From Kappaphycus alvarezii (lineage: Eukaryota; Rhodophyta; Florideophyceae; Gigartinales; Solieriaceae): a stretch of DNA of 64,000 nucleotides. The stretch lies in the NCBI GenBank assembly GCA_002205965.3, contig NADL03000763.1, positions 620,001-684,000 on the forward strand, read 5' to 3'. The notes beneath the pieces were generated by a model, which worked only from the letters and a program-made list of their open reading frames with translations, did not search any database and was not told the origin of the DNA. The translations under genes and the position numbers were made by a program. This document shows positions 24,320-35,585 of the stretch, piece after piece (position 1 is the stretch's first letter; each line of letters opens with the position of its first letter).

Positions 24320-25459
24320 TCACATATCTCCACTTGACTGGTGCCCAATGCGCAAACTTGATGAGCTACGGAACTGGACGTCCATTCTTGCTCTCCGCTT
24401 GCGGTGATAATTTTCCTGTGCCTTCCTTCGTTTCTCGGCTGACGACACCCCAATATCGAAAACTCTGTTGCACATGCGGCAATAAACATCAATATCGTCA
24501 ATCCTCAAAGTATACATGCGAACGTGCAGGTTTGCCAAACGACGCAAACCTTAAAATATCTGTCGTAACTAGATTCCCCCCACCTCCATTTCGATGATAT
24601 TACCGTCCACAGTCCGCAAAATCGTCCGAAATAATTCTCGACCAAGACCCTATCCGAGGAGATGCGGTCGTTGCTATATTGCCCAGTTCTTTTTCGACAT
24701 CCATTCTGTTTCTTTTTTTGGCAGCTCTCCTCGCACAAATTCTGCAATCCCCTGATTCCCCTTGTCGGCTAAAACCACGCATGAGCAAGAAAAATCTTCC
24801 GACAACTCCACACTGTCTTCCCTACCTTGCTCTCCTCTCGTCGTTTCCAGAATGTTGGCGTAAAACTGGCGGTTGTCTTGAAAAATAGCTATATAGGGTG
24901 TAGAACCTGGATAGTGCTGCGAACAACCAATTGAAAGCACATTCGGCAAGACTAACACCTCTGTCTTGTATCCATAAAGTTCGTGCTTTCCGCTAAAATA
25001 GACTTTTCCCTCCTGCATAGAACCGCTCAGCCTACATGCCTGTTGAAACGTCACATCGGTTGCATATCTCGCGCAGCTGTAATTTTTGAAAAGAGTTTTT
25101 TTGTTCCGCAATTTTTCCATAGAGTACTGCACACCAACAGCAAAAACTGCTGCCTCAAACATGAAGTCGCTTACCATGCGAACGAACTTATTGACCATTG
25201 CCTCGAATGATGGCCCTTTCCGTCCAAAAACACGAGCCAGAAAATCCCATTGGCCTCCATTCTTTGCAACAGCCACCATCATGAAGAAGAAATCCTTGCC
25301 ACTCACATCACTTTTCCCTCCTCTCCCAGTATTGTAGTGCGTTGAACCATAATCTGAAAAAAGTCCCCATACGTATTCAAATTCAGTGGGGTTAAAATTA
25401 GTCATCTTTAGCACTGCCTCGCTTTCCCCCACTTCATAGAAGCGGTCAAAAATGGGCAT
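24320..25459 (-). pseudogene. DDE_Tnp_4-type (Harbinger/ISL2EU-like) transposase, nearly whole but frameshifted
   Basis: A 261-residue open frame (24674-25459, minus) carries an N-terminal region MPIFDRFYEVGESEAVLKMT. The catalytic core reads GKVYFSGKHELYGYKTEVLV (first Asp/His region), LPNVLSIGCSQHYPGSTPYI and CSCVVLADKGNQGIAEFVRG (second Asp). The third part continues in other frames at 24505-24747: SSDRVLVENYFGRFCGLWTV with the late Glu (VENYFGR), then the C-terminal tail at 24320-24547 with DDIDVYCRMCNRVFD. Frame changes occur near 24700 and 24540. The ADKGNQG segment replaces the more usual ADKGYQG. Part of a DNA transposon located between the inverted repeat arms. Confidence 0.8.
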
Positions 25460-26171
25460 TCCGTGTCTACTTCTTCGCCATAGTCCTGCTTTCCGTCACA
25501 CCTGTAGGAGTTGAAGTCCGCCTCCCGCTCTACAGCTGCTTCGGCAAGGAGCCGGAGCCCGTTGGTGGCTTCGTTAATTGACAATGGGGAAGGGGAAGGC
25601 TGCGGCGATGCAGTTTGGTTTGTCTTGTCGGATGGGTCCTACATTTTGCAGTTGTTGGATGAAAGGTCTGGAAAGCTGGGGTTTGTGTTCTGAGGTGATA
25701 CATCTGGATGAATGGTACCTTTATTGCGTGGGAGACCAGGTAAAACACTGAACAGACTGTCTTTTCAAAAAAGAGGCGGTCTTTTTTTATCCCACCTTTT
25801 TTGCTTCCAAATATTCAAATCGCACCAAAAATTTGCGCCTTGTATTGTCTCAGGTACAAACTTAATAAAACTTATGAATTGGTTTATTCGCAGGTCTATG
25901 CTGAATGATGGAACATATTACCAAAGCAGTCACTTCGCTGCAATAGTAGCAGTTCTTCGGGGGATTCCAATGTAATTGCGAGCTTTACCTATTAAAAAGT
26001 CGCATGCGCTACTATTTGAATCACAAAGGAAGGAGATGAAGATATGATTGCATTGGCAGAAGATAACTACAGTCGCCTGAAAAGAACCTCTTGGGTAAGA
26101 TCTAGAGCTGACAACGCTTCAGATTCTTAGAAGCTGATTGTGAAGGAGGCCATTGCACAAAATCGACGTCA
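25460..26171. other. Unassigned interval next to the right inverted-repeat arm
   Basis: Plus-strand fragments around 26040-26160 contain basic helical segments but nothing diagnostic. They may be part of a Harbinger-type DNA-binding protein. No gene is called. Confidence 0.3.
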
Positions 26172-27175
26172 TTTAGCGGGGTGGGGGTGGGATCATACTT
26201 TCCATTGCACCAGAGCCATATTAGAAAATCATTAAAAATTCGGCTGTTAAGCTATTCGTAGAGGTTTCCCGACACTCCGCAAGTCCTAAGGGCACCGATG
26301 GCAGTCCCAATGAGTCGAAAGCTAAGGAAACGATGTGGTACGTTTCCCGCTCTGAGCGCTAGAAGAGACCGAATAGGAGGCGGTCGAGAGTTTCAAGGAT
26401 TGTGTGGGACCGCAGGGCGGTCCTTAGATGGGGGGGTGGGAGGGCATGAGAGATTGCGGACGCAGATGCGCCTCGAGGCGCGGAGGTGAGCAGTGCTCCA
26501 GCAGAAGGAGAGTTTTTCTTGGGGGCTTAGTCGTGGGCGGCGCGGCAGCGGACAGAGAGTTCAGCTGGAAGTGTGGTGGAGGTGAGCGGCGATGTGCGAG
26601 AACTGGGCGAGAGCGGGTTTGTGGTTGAACACCTATGTTCGTCGGTCGAAACAGGGGAGGAAAACGTAGGAGGGGATGATGCAGCCGGCAGCGTCGGAAG
26701 CCGCCAGGAGGGAGTTCTAGGCGTGGCCGTACGACTGGAACGCGCTGTAAGCAAACGGGAAGGGCGATGCGCTCTTCTCGTTTGTGGTGTGGGTCAGAAC
26801 GACGGGCTAAGTCAGCCAAGATGGCTTCGGCAGCCGCCAAGGTCAGGGCTCCTTCTGGAGCAGGGGCGATGGTGCGAGATCGGGAACGGAAGCGACGGGG
26901 CGGAGACCAAGCGGACGTTCGAGATCACCAGATCGGTCGCCGCATATATCGTCGGTGGCATAGTGGAGACAGTGAGTGTTGGGGCTGGTGGTGAGTATAC
27001 TGTACTGTGGCATATCATACTCCCAACATAAAATTTTTTGGACCCCCCCTCCGATGATGTCTAGTTTTCCAGGAACTTTCAGGGTTCCTTGACCAGTTGC
27101 AGAAGTACTGTAAAGTATTTCAGTCCCATATAAGCTGTTTCTCTCAGGAAACTTGTCATGAACTTTGAGACAATT
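26172..27175 (-). repeat. Right arm of the ~1 kb inverted repeat (partner 15295-16382)
   Basis: Reverse-complement match to the left arm along its length, including the shared inward-pointing broken reading frame (minus strand here). The arm begins inside with TCCATTGCACCAGAGCC, passes a purine-rich stretch, and ends outside at GTCTCAAAG/AATT. By eye the two arms are well above 70% identical with scattered small indels, so they are older than a recent insertion but clearly homologous. Confidence 0.8.
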
Positions 27176-27543
27176 AATTTTTACAAAATATAAACTTCCT
27201 TGGGGGAACTAACCTTTTGCGAAGAAGTAGCCTCTGAAATAGCCAAATTTAATGTGCCATTAAAATTAAATATCAAGCGACGAATCAAGTACTGCTACAA
27301 ACCAACGACCATCAAAATAATAGTCCAGTGAAGCACCCTCATATGGGCAGCTTAGTACTTTTTTCGAGGAAAATTTTTTAAATCTATAAAACATTGCTTT
27401 TTGAGGGCTCATCCGGCCGTGACACCCCCCAGAGTGGTCTTTTTCGGAGGTAGCCAGGCGTTACTCTCAGAACTATTTCAGGGTGTAAGGAGTTCTCAGT
27501 GACTGGCCTGAAGTAGTGAAACTTTCATTGCTTGTAACGGTTC

Positions 27544-27713
27544 TATGTCGCCAATGCGACATACTCCGCTACTAAAAATTTTGTTAATTTCAGCGTTGGC
27601 AATAATGGCCATACTCTTCGTCCCAACTATCCGGATCTTCAACGCAGGGCATCACACCCCAACCCCAATGTTGTCGGCTGCTCGACACGACTTGTGTTGA
27701 AACATCAACACTA
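27544..27713. repeat. Left palindrome set of copy A
   Basis: Three 20-bp units of the form TGTGTC-N8-GACACA: 27544-27563 (TATGTC-GCCAATGC-GACATA), 27670-27689 (GTTGTC-GGCTGCTC-GACACG) and 27694-27713 (TGTGTT-GAAACATC-AACACT). The 6+8+6 geometry is exact in each. Confidence 0.7.
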
Positions 27714-28053
27714 TTGTGTGCTCGCTACCGAATCAGCTCCACAACCTGCAGAATTCGTCAAGGTGAGGTACCAACGCTACACAGACGAAATATGGGTCTC
27801 CTGAGCGTTACCAGTTCACCAAATCTCCCGTATCACACGGAATTGATGAAAAGTTTTGAAACTCCTGTTATCTTTTGCGGATCCCGTAATATTTTCTCCA
27901 TGGAAGGGCTATGAGCGCTTGTTTTGGCTCACCAACGTTCCTTTCTCTCAACTTCTATTTTTGGTTCTGGATTTTCATGGGGAACGCTTCCCCAAGACCA
28001 TCGAAAGTCAGTTTGACGACGCATGACTGCGTCGTTTTCGTGATGTACGGTGA

Positions 28054-29521
28054 TCATCTGCAGAGCAAAAGCTGGTCAAGAATAAGAAAGATGTCGTGTA
28101 TAACTATGACTATTTACGTATTGCCGGGTATCATGTGATGGTGTCCTCTTTGCTAAAAATTGGTGAGGAGGGGACGATGATGAGTTCCTCTTTAAAAGAA
28201 GTGCAGAAGATTATTGAAGAACTCAAGACGCAGTTCAGGAATCGTCAGCGGAGAGCTGTACCGAGGAGGGAACAGCAAAAGAGGTGTGGTCGCGTACTGT
28301 GAATTCAACGTGCCGCGCTTTCGTCTCGTCTGTATTATGTGGCTCACACGTTGCTGTCGGGCGGGACGCTTTACCTGGGGTTTGACTTACCAGTGCTCCA
28401 TGTGATATGTACTTTTGGATGCTCCATATTTACAAGGAGCATTGCCTCATGGGCCGCATCTGTCAGAATTGATTTGACGGGGGGATTTGGCAAGGAGCTT
28501 CTTACTTACTGCATCCGAGAACTGTCTATTGACTTGTCCGATTTTTATCCAATATTTCTGGTAGATGACACTGTTAGGATTGGGACAACTCCTGCATGTT
28601 TTGGGGATTTGGAGGAGGACTCTGGTGTTATTGCAGATGAAATCGTAGGCTTTTGCATGGCAGTTATGGAGTTGGTACTTCTCAATGAGTTCTCTACTTC
28701 CAACCTTGAGTTAGAACATCTCTCCGACCAAATCTTTGAGAAAGGAGGCTTGCCTCAGGGCTCTAAAGAATGGAAGAAATTCAGGTATCAGGCTAAGTTT
28801 GTTGACATATCCGCGAGTAGCGGTTTGTTGTCAGCTTTTAGGGTTTTGTCGACACGTTTGGGCTGTTTAGTGTCTCCTGAAGCAGCCCTGAGCCAACTTC
28901 GTATTGAATCCAGCGAGCTCCTTGCCCAGATGCAAGAGGGTGTGGATATTGACGTGCTCCATTCGAAGATGAAGGGAAAGAGCAAGTCAGTGTTTTGGAA
29001 TACTACGTACGCCGTATATACGGAACGTGGGAAAGATTACTGTCATTTACAAAGCCACTCAGCAGTTGCAAGAAAACTTTGGTCGCAGATGGAGAGACTA
29101 GCATCTTATTTTGGAGAGATGTACGGAGGTGTCCCGGAGACCCTTGCGGCAATAACTGGAACAGATGCGGCCAGATGACGGCATGTCATCCCCAGGGGAG
29201 GCTCTGATAGAGTTGCCAGAGTCAGTGGAAGCGGTCTACCCAGTCCTGAAGAGCGTGGCGAATTTTTCCCACCGCCTTCTCGAAGATATGTTTGCACATA
29301 TGACTATGTACCCCCTTCATCACCTCGTGCATCACCACAAAAAAAAGGCCGAGCAATCCGCATTTCCGACTGCAATGTCGTCGGCAATGCGCTTTTTATC
29401 AAGAAGCTATGCAGAGCATAGCAGGAAGCGCAAAAAGGATGTGTCGGAAGACGTTACTGGAGGTAACACTACACCCTTACGGCTCGAGAATTGCTCTCGG
29501 AGCCGCAGAAACCGCGGGTGA
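28054..29521 (+). pseudogene. Gene 1 of the element, copy A: unknown family, broken
   Basis: A long plus-strand frame with an in-frame TGA at 28300 and a frameshift near 29165, ending about 29521. It aligns with copy B gene 1 (35586-37122) throughout, for example YHVMVSSLLKIGEEGTMMSS against YHVMLSSLLKVGEDGSMLSI, FDLPVLHVICTFGCSIFT against FDLPVLHVMTTLGCFVFT, and NTTYAVYTERGKDYCHLQSH against NNTYTAYTESGPVYCGLLGH. The protein is mainly helical, with a basic patch RNRQRRAVPRREQQKR about a fifth of the way in and a basic tail (HSRKRKKDV). I recognise no family. The preserved shared residues despite strong DNA divergence indicate past selection on the protein. Confidence 0.65.
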
Positions 29522-29804
29522 AACGGCGGAGGCACGGGAAGCTGTGATGAGAATGACGGGGAAGGCGGAAGTGGTGATGGTGTACGGAGTCGGGGTCGAA
29601 ATGGACAACATAATCATAAGGGTTATGGTGGATCCTCTGGAAGTGAGGAGGAAGGTACTCATAGCAGTTGTGACAATAGCGGTGGGGAAATGAGGGAGGA
29701 GGAAGGGCGTGATGAGGATGGTAGTGGGGTAACGTTTAGGGAGGGGTTGCACGATAAAAGTAAGGTGGATGGAGCCTGTATCCACTCCTGAAGCGATGAA
29801 TGAT

Positions 29805-30045
29805 ATGGTGGAGTGTAGAGGGGGGAGAGTGGAGTGTATGGGGATAGGGTGGAGTGTAAGAGAGCTTGTGGGGGAGGGGTGGAGTGCGGGAGGGAGGATG
29901 GAATGCACGGGGACCTGGTGTGCAGGGGGGCGTGCAGAGTGTTGTGTGTGCATGGAAGCGGGTGTGCAGGGGAACATGGACGGGGAGTAGAATTCAGTGG
30001 GAGCGGGTGAAGTGCAGGGGACGGAGGAGTGTAGTGGTGGGTGGG
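29805..30045 (+). repeat. G-rich strand-biased tract with GTGGAGTG repeats
   Basis: Plus strand is strongly G over C, with imperfect repeats of GGTGGAGTGTAG at about 29807, 29827, 29847 and 29877 and many GGGG runs. It sits between gene 1 and the middle palindrome array of copy A. There is no equivalent in copy B. Confidence 0.6.
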
Positions 30046-30258
30046 AACTTCTTGGAAATTGCGTTCATGTCTATTTGGATGCGGCGCTGTGTTGCAGCAA
30101 ATTCCGGCCGGAACACCAATCCATGCCCTACCCAGGGAAGGGTGGCATGGAATTGGTGGTGTTGACAATGATACAGAACCGGATACAGTCTAATGATGCC
30201 TCGGAAGTCTGAGACTTGATATAAAATAAAGTATTGTGCTGTGAATTTTTGCAGTATT

Positions 30259-30692
30259 TGTGTTGGTGCCAAGACACATAATGAGGACGATTTTGTGTGG
30301 GATCCATGACACAGTTTTTTTGTGTTATCACCTCGACAAAAGAGTTTTTATCGATACCTTGACACAAAGTGTGTATCGGGACCTCTACGCAAAAATACGT
30401 GTCGGGACCTCGACACAAAAGATTGTGTCGACAGCTTGACATAAATTTTGTCTCATAACTTTGGGAAATTGACTGTTCCCAATCAGATATCATACAGTAC
30501 AGTAGTGAGGGCATCAACTTTGAGCATGTACCACGCCATCTGATCGGGGAACTCACAGGCAAATATGCATGCTCGTGCTGTTTCACTACGACAAAATTTG
30601 AGTTGGATAAACGAACCATTTAATTGTGTCGCAGTGCCAATACAGTGTGTTTTCTAGTGCAGAAACATGTTTTTTGTCTTCATATCGACAAA
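30259..30692. repeat. Middle palindrome array of copy A
   Basis: Seven 20-bp units start at 30259, 30294, 30321, 30347, 30372, 30398 and 30424, a period near 26 bp. Further weaker units start at about 30448, 30576, 30625 and 30673. Examples: TGTGTT-GGTGCCAA-GACACA, CGTGTC-GGGACCTC-GACACA, TGTGTC-GACAGCTT-GACATA. Spacer length is 8 in the clear units. Confidence 0.8.
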
Positions 30693-31072
30693 TTTTCTAT
30701 CTCGTTGTCCAAAATCTTTAATTAAGAGCGCTGTCGAATTTTGCTTGGGGAATACTGTCCTGTACAGACTTTTCTTGTGTTGATACCAACCTGCTCATCC
30801 AAGAGCGCTCCATTCCTTTCCTAAACCCTCTGTGGATCAGCACTACATCATACAGTACCCCGCCCGCCCCTCCCCCCCGCAGATCCGGACCCACCCTGCT
30901 CCAGATACTACCCACCTCTCCTACAATTCTTTGTGTCCCACCTTCTTCCTCTCCTCACCTTCAATAAACGTTTCTGCTCCCCAACTCCTCTCTGCTTCGG
31001 CTCCTACTATTGCTCCTCCCCGCTCCCGTACCTGCTCCTGGCCCCACTGCTCCCCGCTCTGCCCGTATTGCA

Positions 31073-31600
31073 ATGTTGTCCGATACACCACAACCTGCGC
31101 TTAACGAGGCATTCGAGAAGCACGTCATCACTCAGCTCGCTCTCCGCCTTAATTTTTCGAACGCAGAGGCCGTCACTAGAAAATCTCTCTTCAAAAGTTA
31201 CGTTAGACACAGGATTATGCTCAAAAGCAAACACGAACGGAAGAACCACTCCCTTTGAGATCGGAATAGAATGTCAAAGGGATTCATAACTAAAGAAGAT
31301 CGAATGCAGGCAGTTCATAACTCCAACATGGCAGTACAAAGATTGAAGGAAAAGACCGGAAACACCTCCTTTTCCGGAGGCATTACTGCGCAAAGACGCC
31401 CGGGGTTTGTCAGTGCTCCTCGCGATGATTTCGGAAAATATATCTGCGGAAATTCTAGACTCCCCTGCCTTGAAATAATAGCCCTGTGTACCTTGACTTG
31501 TGCCTATTACTCCCGTCCTCCGCACCCGACATGTGTGCATAAATACCTGGACTCTACCTGCTGGGAGTATGACGATATTGGACGAGCCACCAATGTGTAA
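31073..31600 (+). pseudogene. Gene 2 of the element, copy A: small unknown protein, one premature stop
   Basis: From ATG 31073 (MLSDTPQPALNEAFEKH) the frame runs to 31600 with a single in-frame TGA at 31256-31258, giving about 175 codons. It matches copy B at both ends: start MLS..P.P.L..AF, then PGFVSAPRDDFGKYICGN against PGFVTVYRDDFGDAFCGN, then YYSRPP about 52 bases later in both. The conserved Cys and RDDFG residues suggest a compact fold. Family unknown. Lies directly after the middle palindrome array and converges on the recombinase. Confidence 0.55.
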
Positions 31601-31689
31601 TGCTTCAATTGCACCCCGGATCTGAGCGATGATGACCACTAGACTAGCTGCATTGCGATAGAGGGGCTTTCTCTTCACTATGAGCCAGC

Positions 31690-32930
31690 CTTAGAGCCCT
31701 TATCAGCTGTTCCAGCTCCGCCATGGGCACCACATCCAGTTTGTACAACTCAATAAATGACTACTCCCCTATCCTACCGTATTCCTCTGCAATATCTTTT
31801 CTGTGGTAATTTTTTGATTTCACTGTCGTAGTCCGTACTTTCTCGGGCCAATCTCGGAGTGGGATGACCAGGTTCCGGGATGGGCTTCTTTCCTCCCAGT
31901 GCAATATTACCTCTCGCAAAGTGAAAACTCGCGGTATTGAGGTACATTTGCGGACGATTTCCATATCTGCTCAATCCCCCCTACACTATCCACTTTGTAT
32001 AATCCCTCTTTCGACAACGCTCCCAGTATTGCTTATAAATCGCGGCAATGTCTGCGACTCCAGCTACCTCACAATTACAGAAACCTTGTTCGATTCACTT
32101 GATACGTACAATTTGATACCCTGCTCAAGTTCTTTAAAACCGTCCTGACCTCCTCCCTAAATCCAGACAGCTCCATTCCCAGCTCCTCGTTCGTTTCCAA
32201 AGGCGCTTTCATGTCCAATTCATTACCATTCGTAAATAAATAGTGACTGTAGCTCTCCTTATATTTCCAGGTCTCCTCCAACAAATACCGCATAATGGTA
32301 TTCACTTCATCACCGGAACCCCACTCCCCCACCTCTTAACCACATGCAAGGGCCAACGATTTCGCCCGTTAAGAAACCTGTGCTGTGCCCCACCACGGCA
32401 GAAACAGTGCATCGTAAACTTCTCGAGCTCCTCTCCCTCCATGCTGGGGGGAATTATATCGCATCTGTCCACCCAAATATTGATCGTCCTCAGAAAATTC
32501 TGAGGGCTCATCATTTCTCCCACCGATAACTCTTTTACGAGGCCGTCCGCATGGAGGAAAAGCGGATCCTCTTTCAAGAGCTCCCGGCTCAAAACAGCTC
32601 GGTAAGCTCTCACCCAACGATGCAGCTGTATATATGCACACGTACAAGGCTCATCGCGCATCTGATAAAAGCCGTACAGTTGTCCCTCTCTTGACCTCTC
32701 GAATTTCGGTTGCCTCAACGTTACTGCCGCATGCTATACTCTCTGTTCATTCATCACTTGCAACTTGACACCACCCCATCACAACTACACCAGCTCGTCT
32801 ATGCGCAACCACAACGAAAACAAACAGCTGTTGCGCCCATCACATATGCCGATTGCAGCGAATCCTCACCTACACTCCGCGCGTATTGCAGCATTTCATC
32901 CATGTATTTGTACTACCGACAAAAATTGTG
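31690..32930 (-). pseudogene. Tyrosine recombinase of copy A, broken and with a mutated catalytic motif
   Basis: Minus-strand blocks of a tyrosine recombinase. The N-terminal piece KYMDEMLQYARSVGEDSLQS is near 32905-32845. Box I WLRIDELV (about 32815-32792) supplies the first catalytic Arg. DPLFLHADGLVKELSVGEMM follows. Box II is FTMHCFCRGGAQHRF (about 32415-32371), where the expected H-x-x-R reads H-x-x-C. Then RWPLHVVKRWG, a frameshift, and DEVNTIMRYLLEE (about 32310-32270) with the catalytic Tyr. The C-terminal domain has FTLREVILHWEE and LVIPLRDWPEKVRTTTV (31761-31974). The order and the HCFRRGGAQ-type Box II match Crypton-like recombinases. Stops follow Box I, and the N-terminal domain seen in copy B is missing. 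Confidence 0.75.
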
Positions 32931-33008
32931 TCTGCATCTCGAGACATCCGCCGAAGTGGTCAGATGCAAACCGACTGTAGATTACAATGGAACTGTAATG
33001 CTTTTCAT

Positions 33009-33337
33009 TGTGTCGCTATGGCAACACAGGTATCGCAATAGACTAGTGAGTTTCAGAGAATATTCGTGTATTTTGTCGCACTATTGTTACAGATGTTACC
33101 CCTCCGACACATTGCCGGTGGCTTTCTACAAACGCCACATTTGTCGCATCCTCGACACATTTATGTAGGATTTCTGCATATTGGTTCGTCTTTGTCGCTT
33201 GTGTGACACACTACTGGCGGCCTACTGGAAAAGAAGAGTTATGTGTCGTATCCCCGACACATTTATGGCTGATTTTTGCATATAGGTATGTATATTCTGT
33301 GTCGCTTGTGCAACACACATGTTACGCCCCCGACACA
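33009..33337. repeat. Right palindrome array of copy A
   Basis: Eight 20-bp units start at 33009, 33072, 33092, 33140, 33191, 33242, 33298 and 33318. Examples: TGTGTC-GCTATGGC-AACACA, TTTGTC-GCATCCTC-GACACA, TGTGTC-GTATCCCC-GACACA. Spacing is about 51 bp with two close pairs 20 bp apart. The array occupies the place where the recombinase N-terminus lies in copy B. Confidence 0.8.
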
Positions 33338-35181
33338 TTACGCTTTCTTTATTGGATTATTGAATTACTATGCTGGTCGAACATTAAAAGAGATTTATAT
33401 ATGCAACTTTCCGTTCTTTTTAAATCATATGAAACATATCCGTTGTTTCGTGTTGTTTTTGGATGAGAAATATAAACAGTACACGCCCTTTTTGTGACAG
33501 CACGGCTTTCAATTAGGGGGGATGGAAACAGAAGATTCTCTTGCTACTGTCGCTTCGGGGGAGGAGGAAGGAGAGACGATAGATGGGTTTTTTGTTGTTG
33601 GTATGCATCTTTTAATTGTTCTCTCACGAAACAAAATACCTGTTGGTTTTGCTTGAGTTCTGAATTCAAACACGATCACAATGCCATACTTAGTGCAAGC
33701 ACCAATATTACACTTTTATTCATTTACTCATATATTTTATCCATAGTTAGTGCTATATGTGTGCCCAGGCACCCATTGAAAAGAACCAGTAACATGAATT
33801 CTTAATGAATTTTGCAGTAGATCCATATGCAGTCATAAGGGATGTTTCAACAACTCTTCACGTTCGGAACGTAGCGGTGAGAGCGCTGGAAAACTTCTGA
33901 AGAGTGCGAGCAGTTCTTGTGCAAAGGCACACTATCCAGCAGCTGTCATTTCCAATGCAACGTGCCATATAATCGGCTTTACGCCGGTATTTTGAGGACT
34001 GTGCTATGTGAATCTGGGTATAAGTCTTTGCCCTAGGATATTTCTGGAAGAAACCGACTAAATTTTTCAATAGTAAAGCATTCAAACTTCCTCCCCGTTT
34101 TACTTAGTATTCTATTTCTATTGTACGAGCAATTTTCTGTGTTGGATTGTTCAGGAGAGCATTAAGGGGTCAAACACTATGTTTACTCAAGTATATCTTT
34201 TAATTTATACTCAAAAGAGATAAAACATAAGTAGACCTACTCTATGTTATGTTACTTCCAACGCATCGGCATAGCACAATTGCTACTAACATTATTTATA
34301 TTATTAGCTCCGGCTTACCCATTCTGTAGCTCCAACCTATCAGATCCTAGCACTATAATCTCTAAATCCTTGCAAAATTCACAATACTCATGAACAGGCC
34401 TTCCCGGGCACTTGCAAGGGGCATCAGTTACGGCGAAGCCGCACCCCTGTGCTCTGAAGCCGCAATTGATGCCCATTGTACCCTCCTTACGTCAGGCCTT
34501 CATGTGTTGTTTCAATTTTCATTTTAATTATTGCATTCCTGGGTGGGTTTGAGCTGTGTAAAATCATCAATAACACAGTAGTTTCTACACTGAAAAAAAA
34601 TCGCGAGTGTATGTCGTGGAAATGCAGAAAATGCATGTTCTACATTCGGCCCCTTTGAACGTCCTAAAAGGTGACCTGAAACGACCATGTAAGATGGAAA
34701 TTCTTAAAAAAATACCTACTCGCGTGACACCTTCAGGCCTTTTCTCGCCTGACCTCGCGAAATCCCTTTAGATTTTAATTGCGACTGTACAAACGACCAT
34801 AGGAAGTTATGTCACACTATGGGACACAAAATATAGCCAAATAATTGCAAGCTTGCCGCTCGCAAGCTCACCGTCGGCTTATTCTGTGCCAAATAGTGCG
34901 AAATGGCCTACTATGGCCGTTTATACACGAGACGTACCAGTTTCGCCGCCTTAAAAAACCGTGACGGCCCCCAGCCGGTTGTTTTAGGGGGTATTTCAGG
35001 GTTACGGTTTGAAACATTTCAAGCCGGTCCAAAACTTTTTTAAATTTTTAAAACTTTTGGAAATTTTGGAAAGCCGTTTTGAGAGAGGGGGCCAGCAAGG
35101 ACCGATTGAGAAACGGGGCATATGGCGCCAACTATGCACAATCTAAGGAACACTACCAACCCCTGCTAGTTTAACAGAAAC
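33338..35181. other. Interval between the two element copies
   Basis: No gene recognised. It contains a short acidic open frame after an ATG near 33521 (METEDSLATVASGEEE) with no further support, and an imperfect inverted repeat GGGCATCAGTT/AATTGATGCCC at 34419-34474 enclosing two copies of GAAGCCGCA. The last 400 bases have several runs of A/T and G and a hairpin-like GCAAGC/GCTTGC stretch near 34847. Confidence 0.4.
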
Positions 35182-35265
35182 TGTGTTACGGGACCGACAC
35201 ACTGCAACTGAGTTGTGTCGCATGATTGACACAACGCATGCAAAGTGTGTCGTCCAGGCGACACA
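35182..35265. repeat. Left palindrome array of copy B
   Basis: Three 20-bp units start at 35182, 35214 and 35246, exactly 32 bp apart: TGTGTT-ACGGGACC-GACACA, TGTGTC-GCATGATT-GACACA, TGTGTC-GTCCAGGC-GACACA. Confidence 0.85.
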
Positions 35266-35585
35266 TTCCGTTATAAATTTCAAATTTTCATTTTAACTAC
35301 TGCAACGGGTCCTTGTACCATATGCCTATTTCGCCCTGTGCCCTTCCCAAGCGACCGCAACCCCCCACAGTGTGAACCATTCAGACTATCCGACAACTCA
35401 AGCCCGATCACCCCCCAAGCCTCTCACCAAGTTCGTGGTCGGCCGTGCGACACAACCCACAACCCTTCAAGAGTCTCTGCGAATTGAAAGCTCTAGTGGC
35501 CAGGACAGCAGTGCTGGTACTGCTGAAACTACTACTGCGCCCAGAAGCGACACTGGGGGGCCTACTGCGACCCCCGACAACGGAG

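Larger units (their letters stand above)
27544..33337 (+). mobile_element. Copy A of an undescribed tyrosine-recombinase element with three genes and palindrome arrays
   Basis: Layout from left to right: a first set of 20-bp palindromes (27544-27713), gene 1 on the plus strand (28054-29521), a G-rich tract (29805-30045), a palindrome array (30259-30692), gene 2 on the plus strand (31073-31600), the tyrosine recombinase on the minus strand (about 31690-32930), and a last palindrome array (33009-33337). Copy B (35182-40536) has the same order and orientation. True element ends are not proven. I use the outermost palindromes as limits. All three genes carry stops or frameshifts, so this copy cannot move on its own. 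Confidence 0.6.

Noticed and set aside
15295..27175. A Polinton/Maverick large DNA transposon between the inverted repeats
   Set aside because: No B-type DNA polymerase, retroviral-type integrase, packaging ATPase or capsid-like gene is present. The inner genes belong to unrelated element types.
29805..30045. Telomere-like repeats
   Set aside because: The G-rich tract has no regular TTAGGG- or TTTAGGG-type unit.
33521..33800. A small acidic-start gene with a possible intron
   Set aside because: Only about 15 codons look coding and the GT-type donor is unsupported by any downstream exon.
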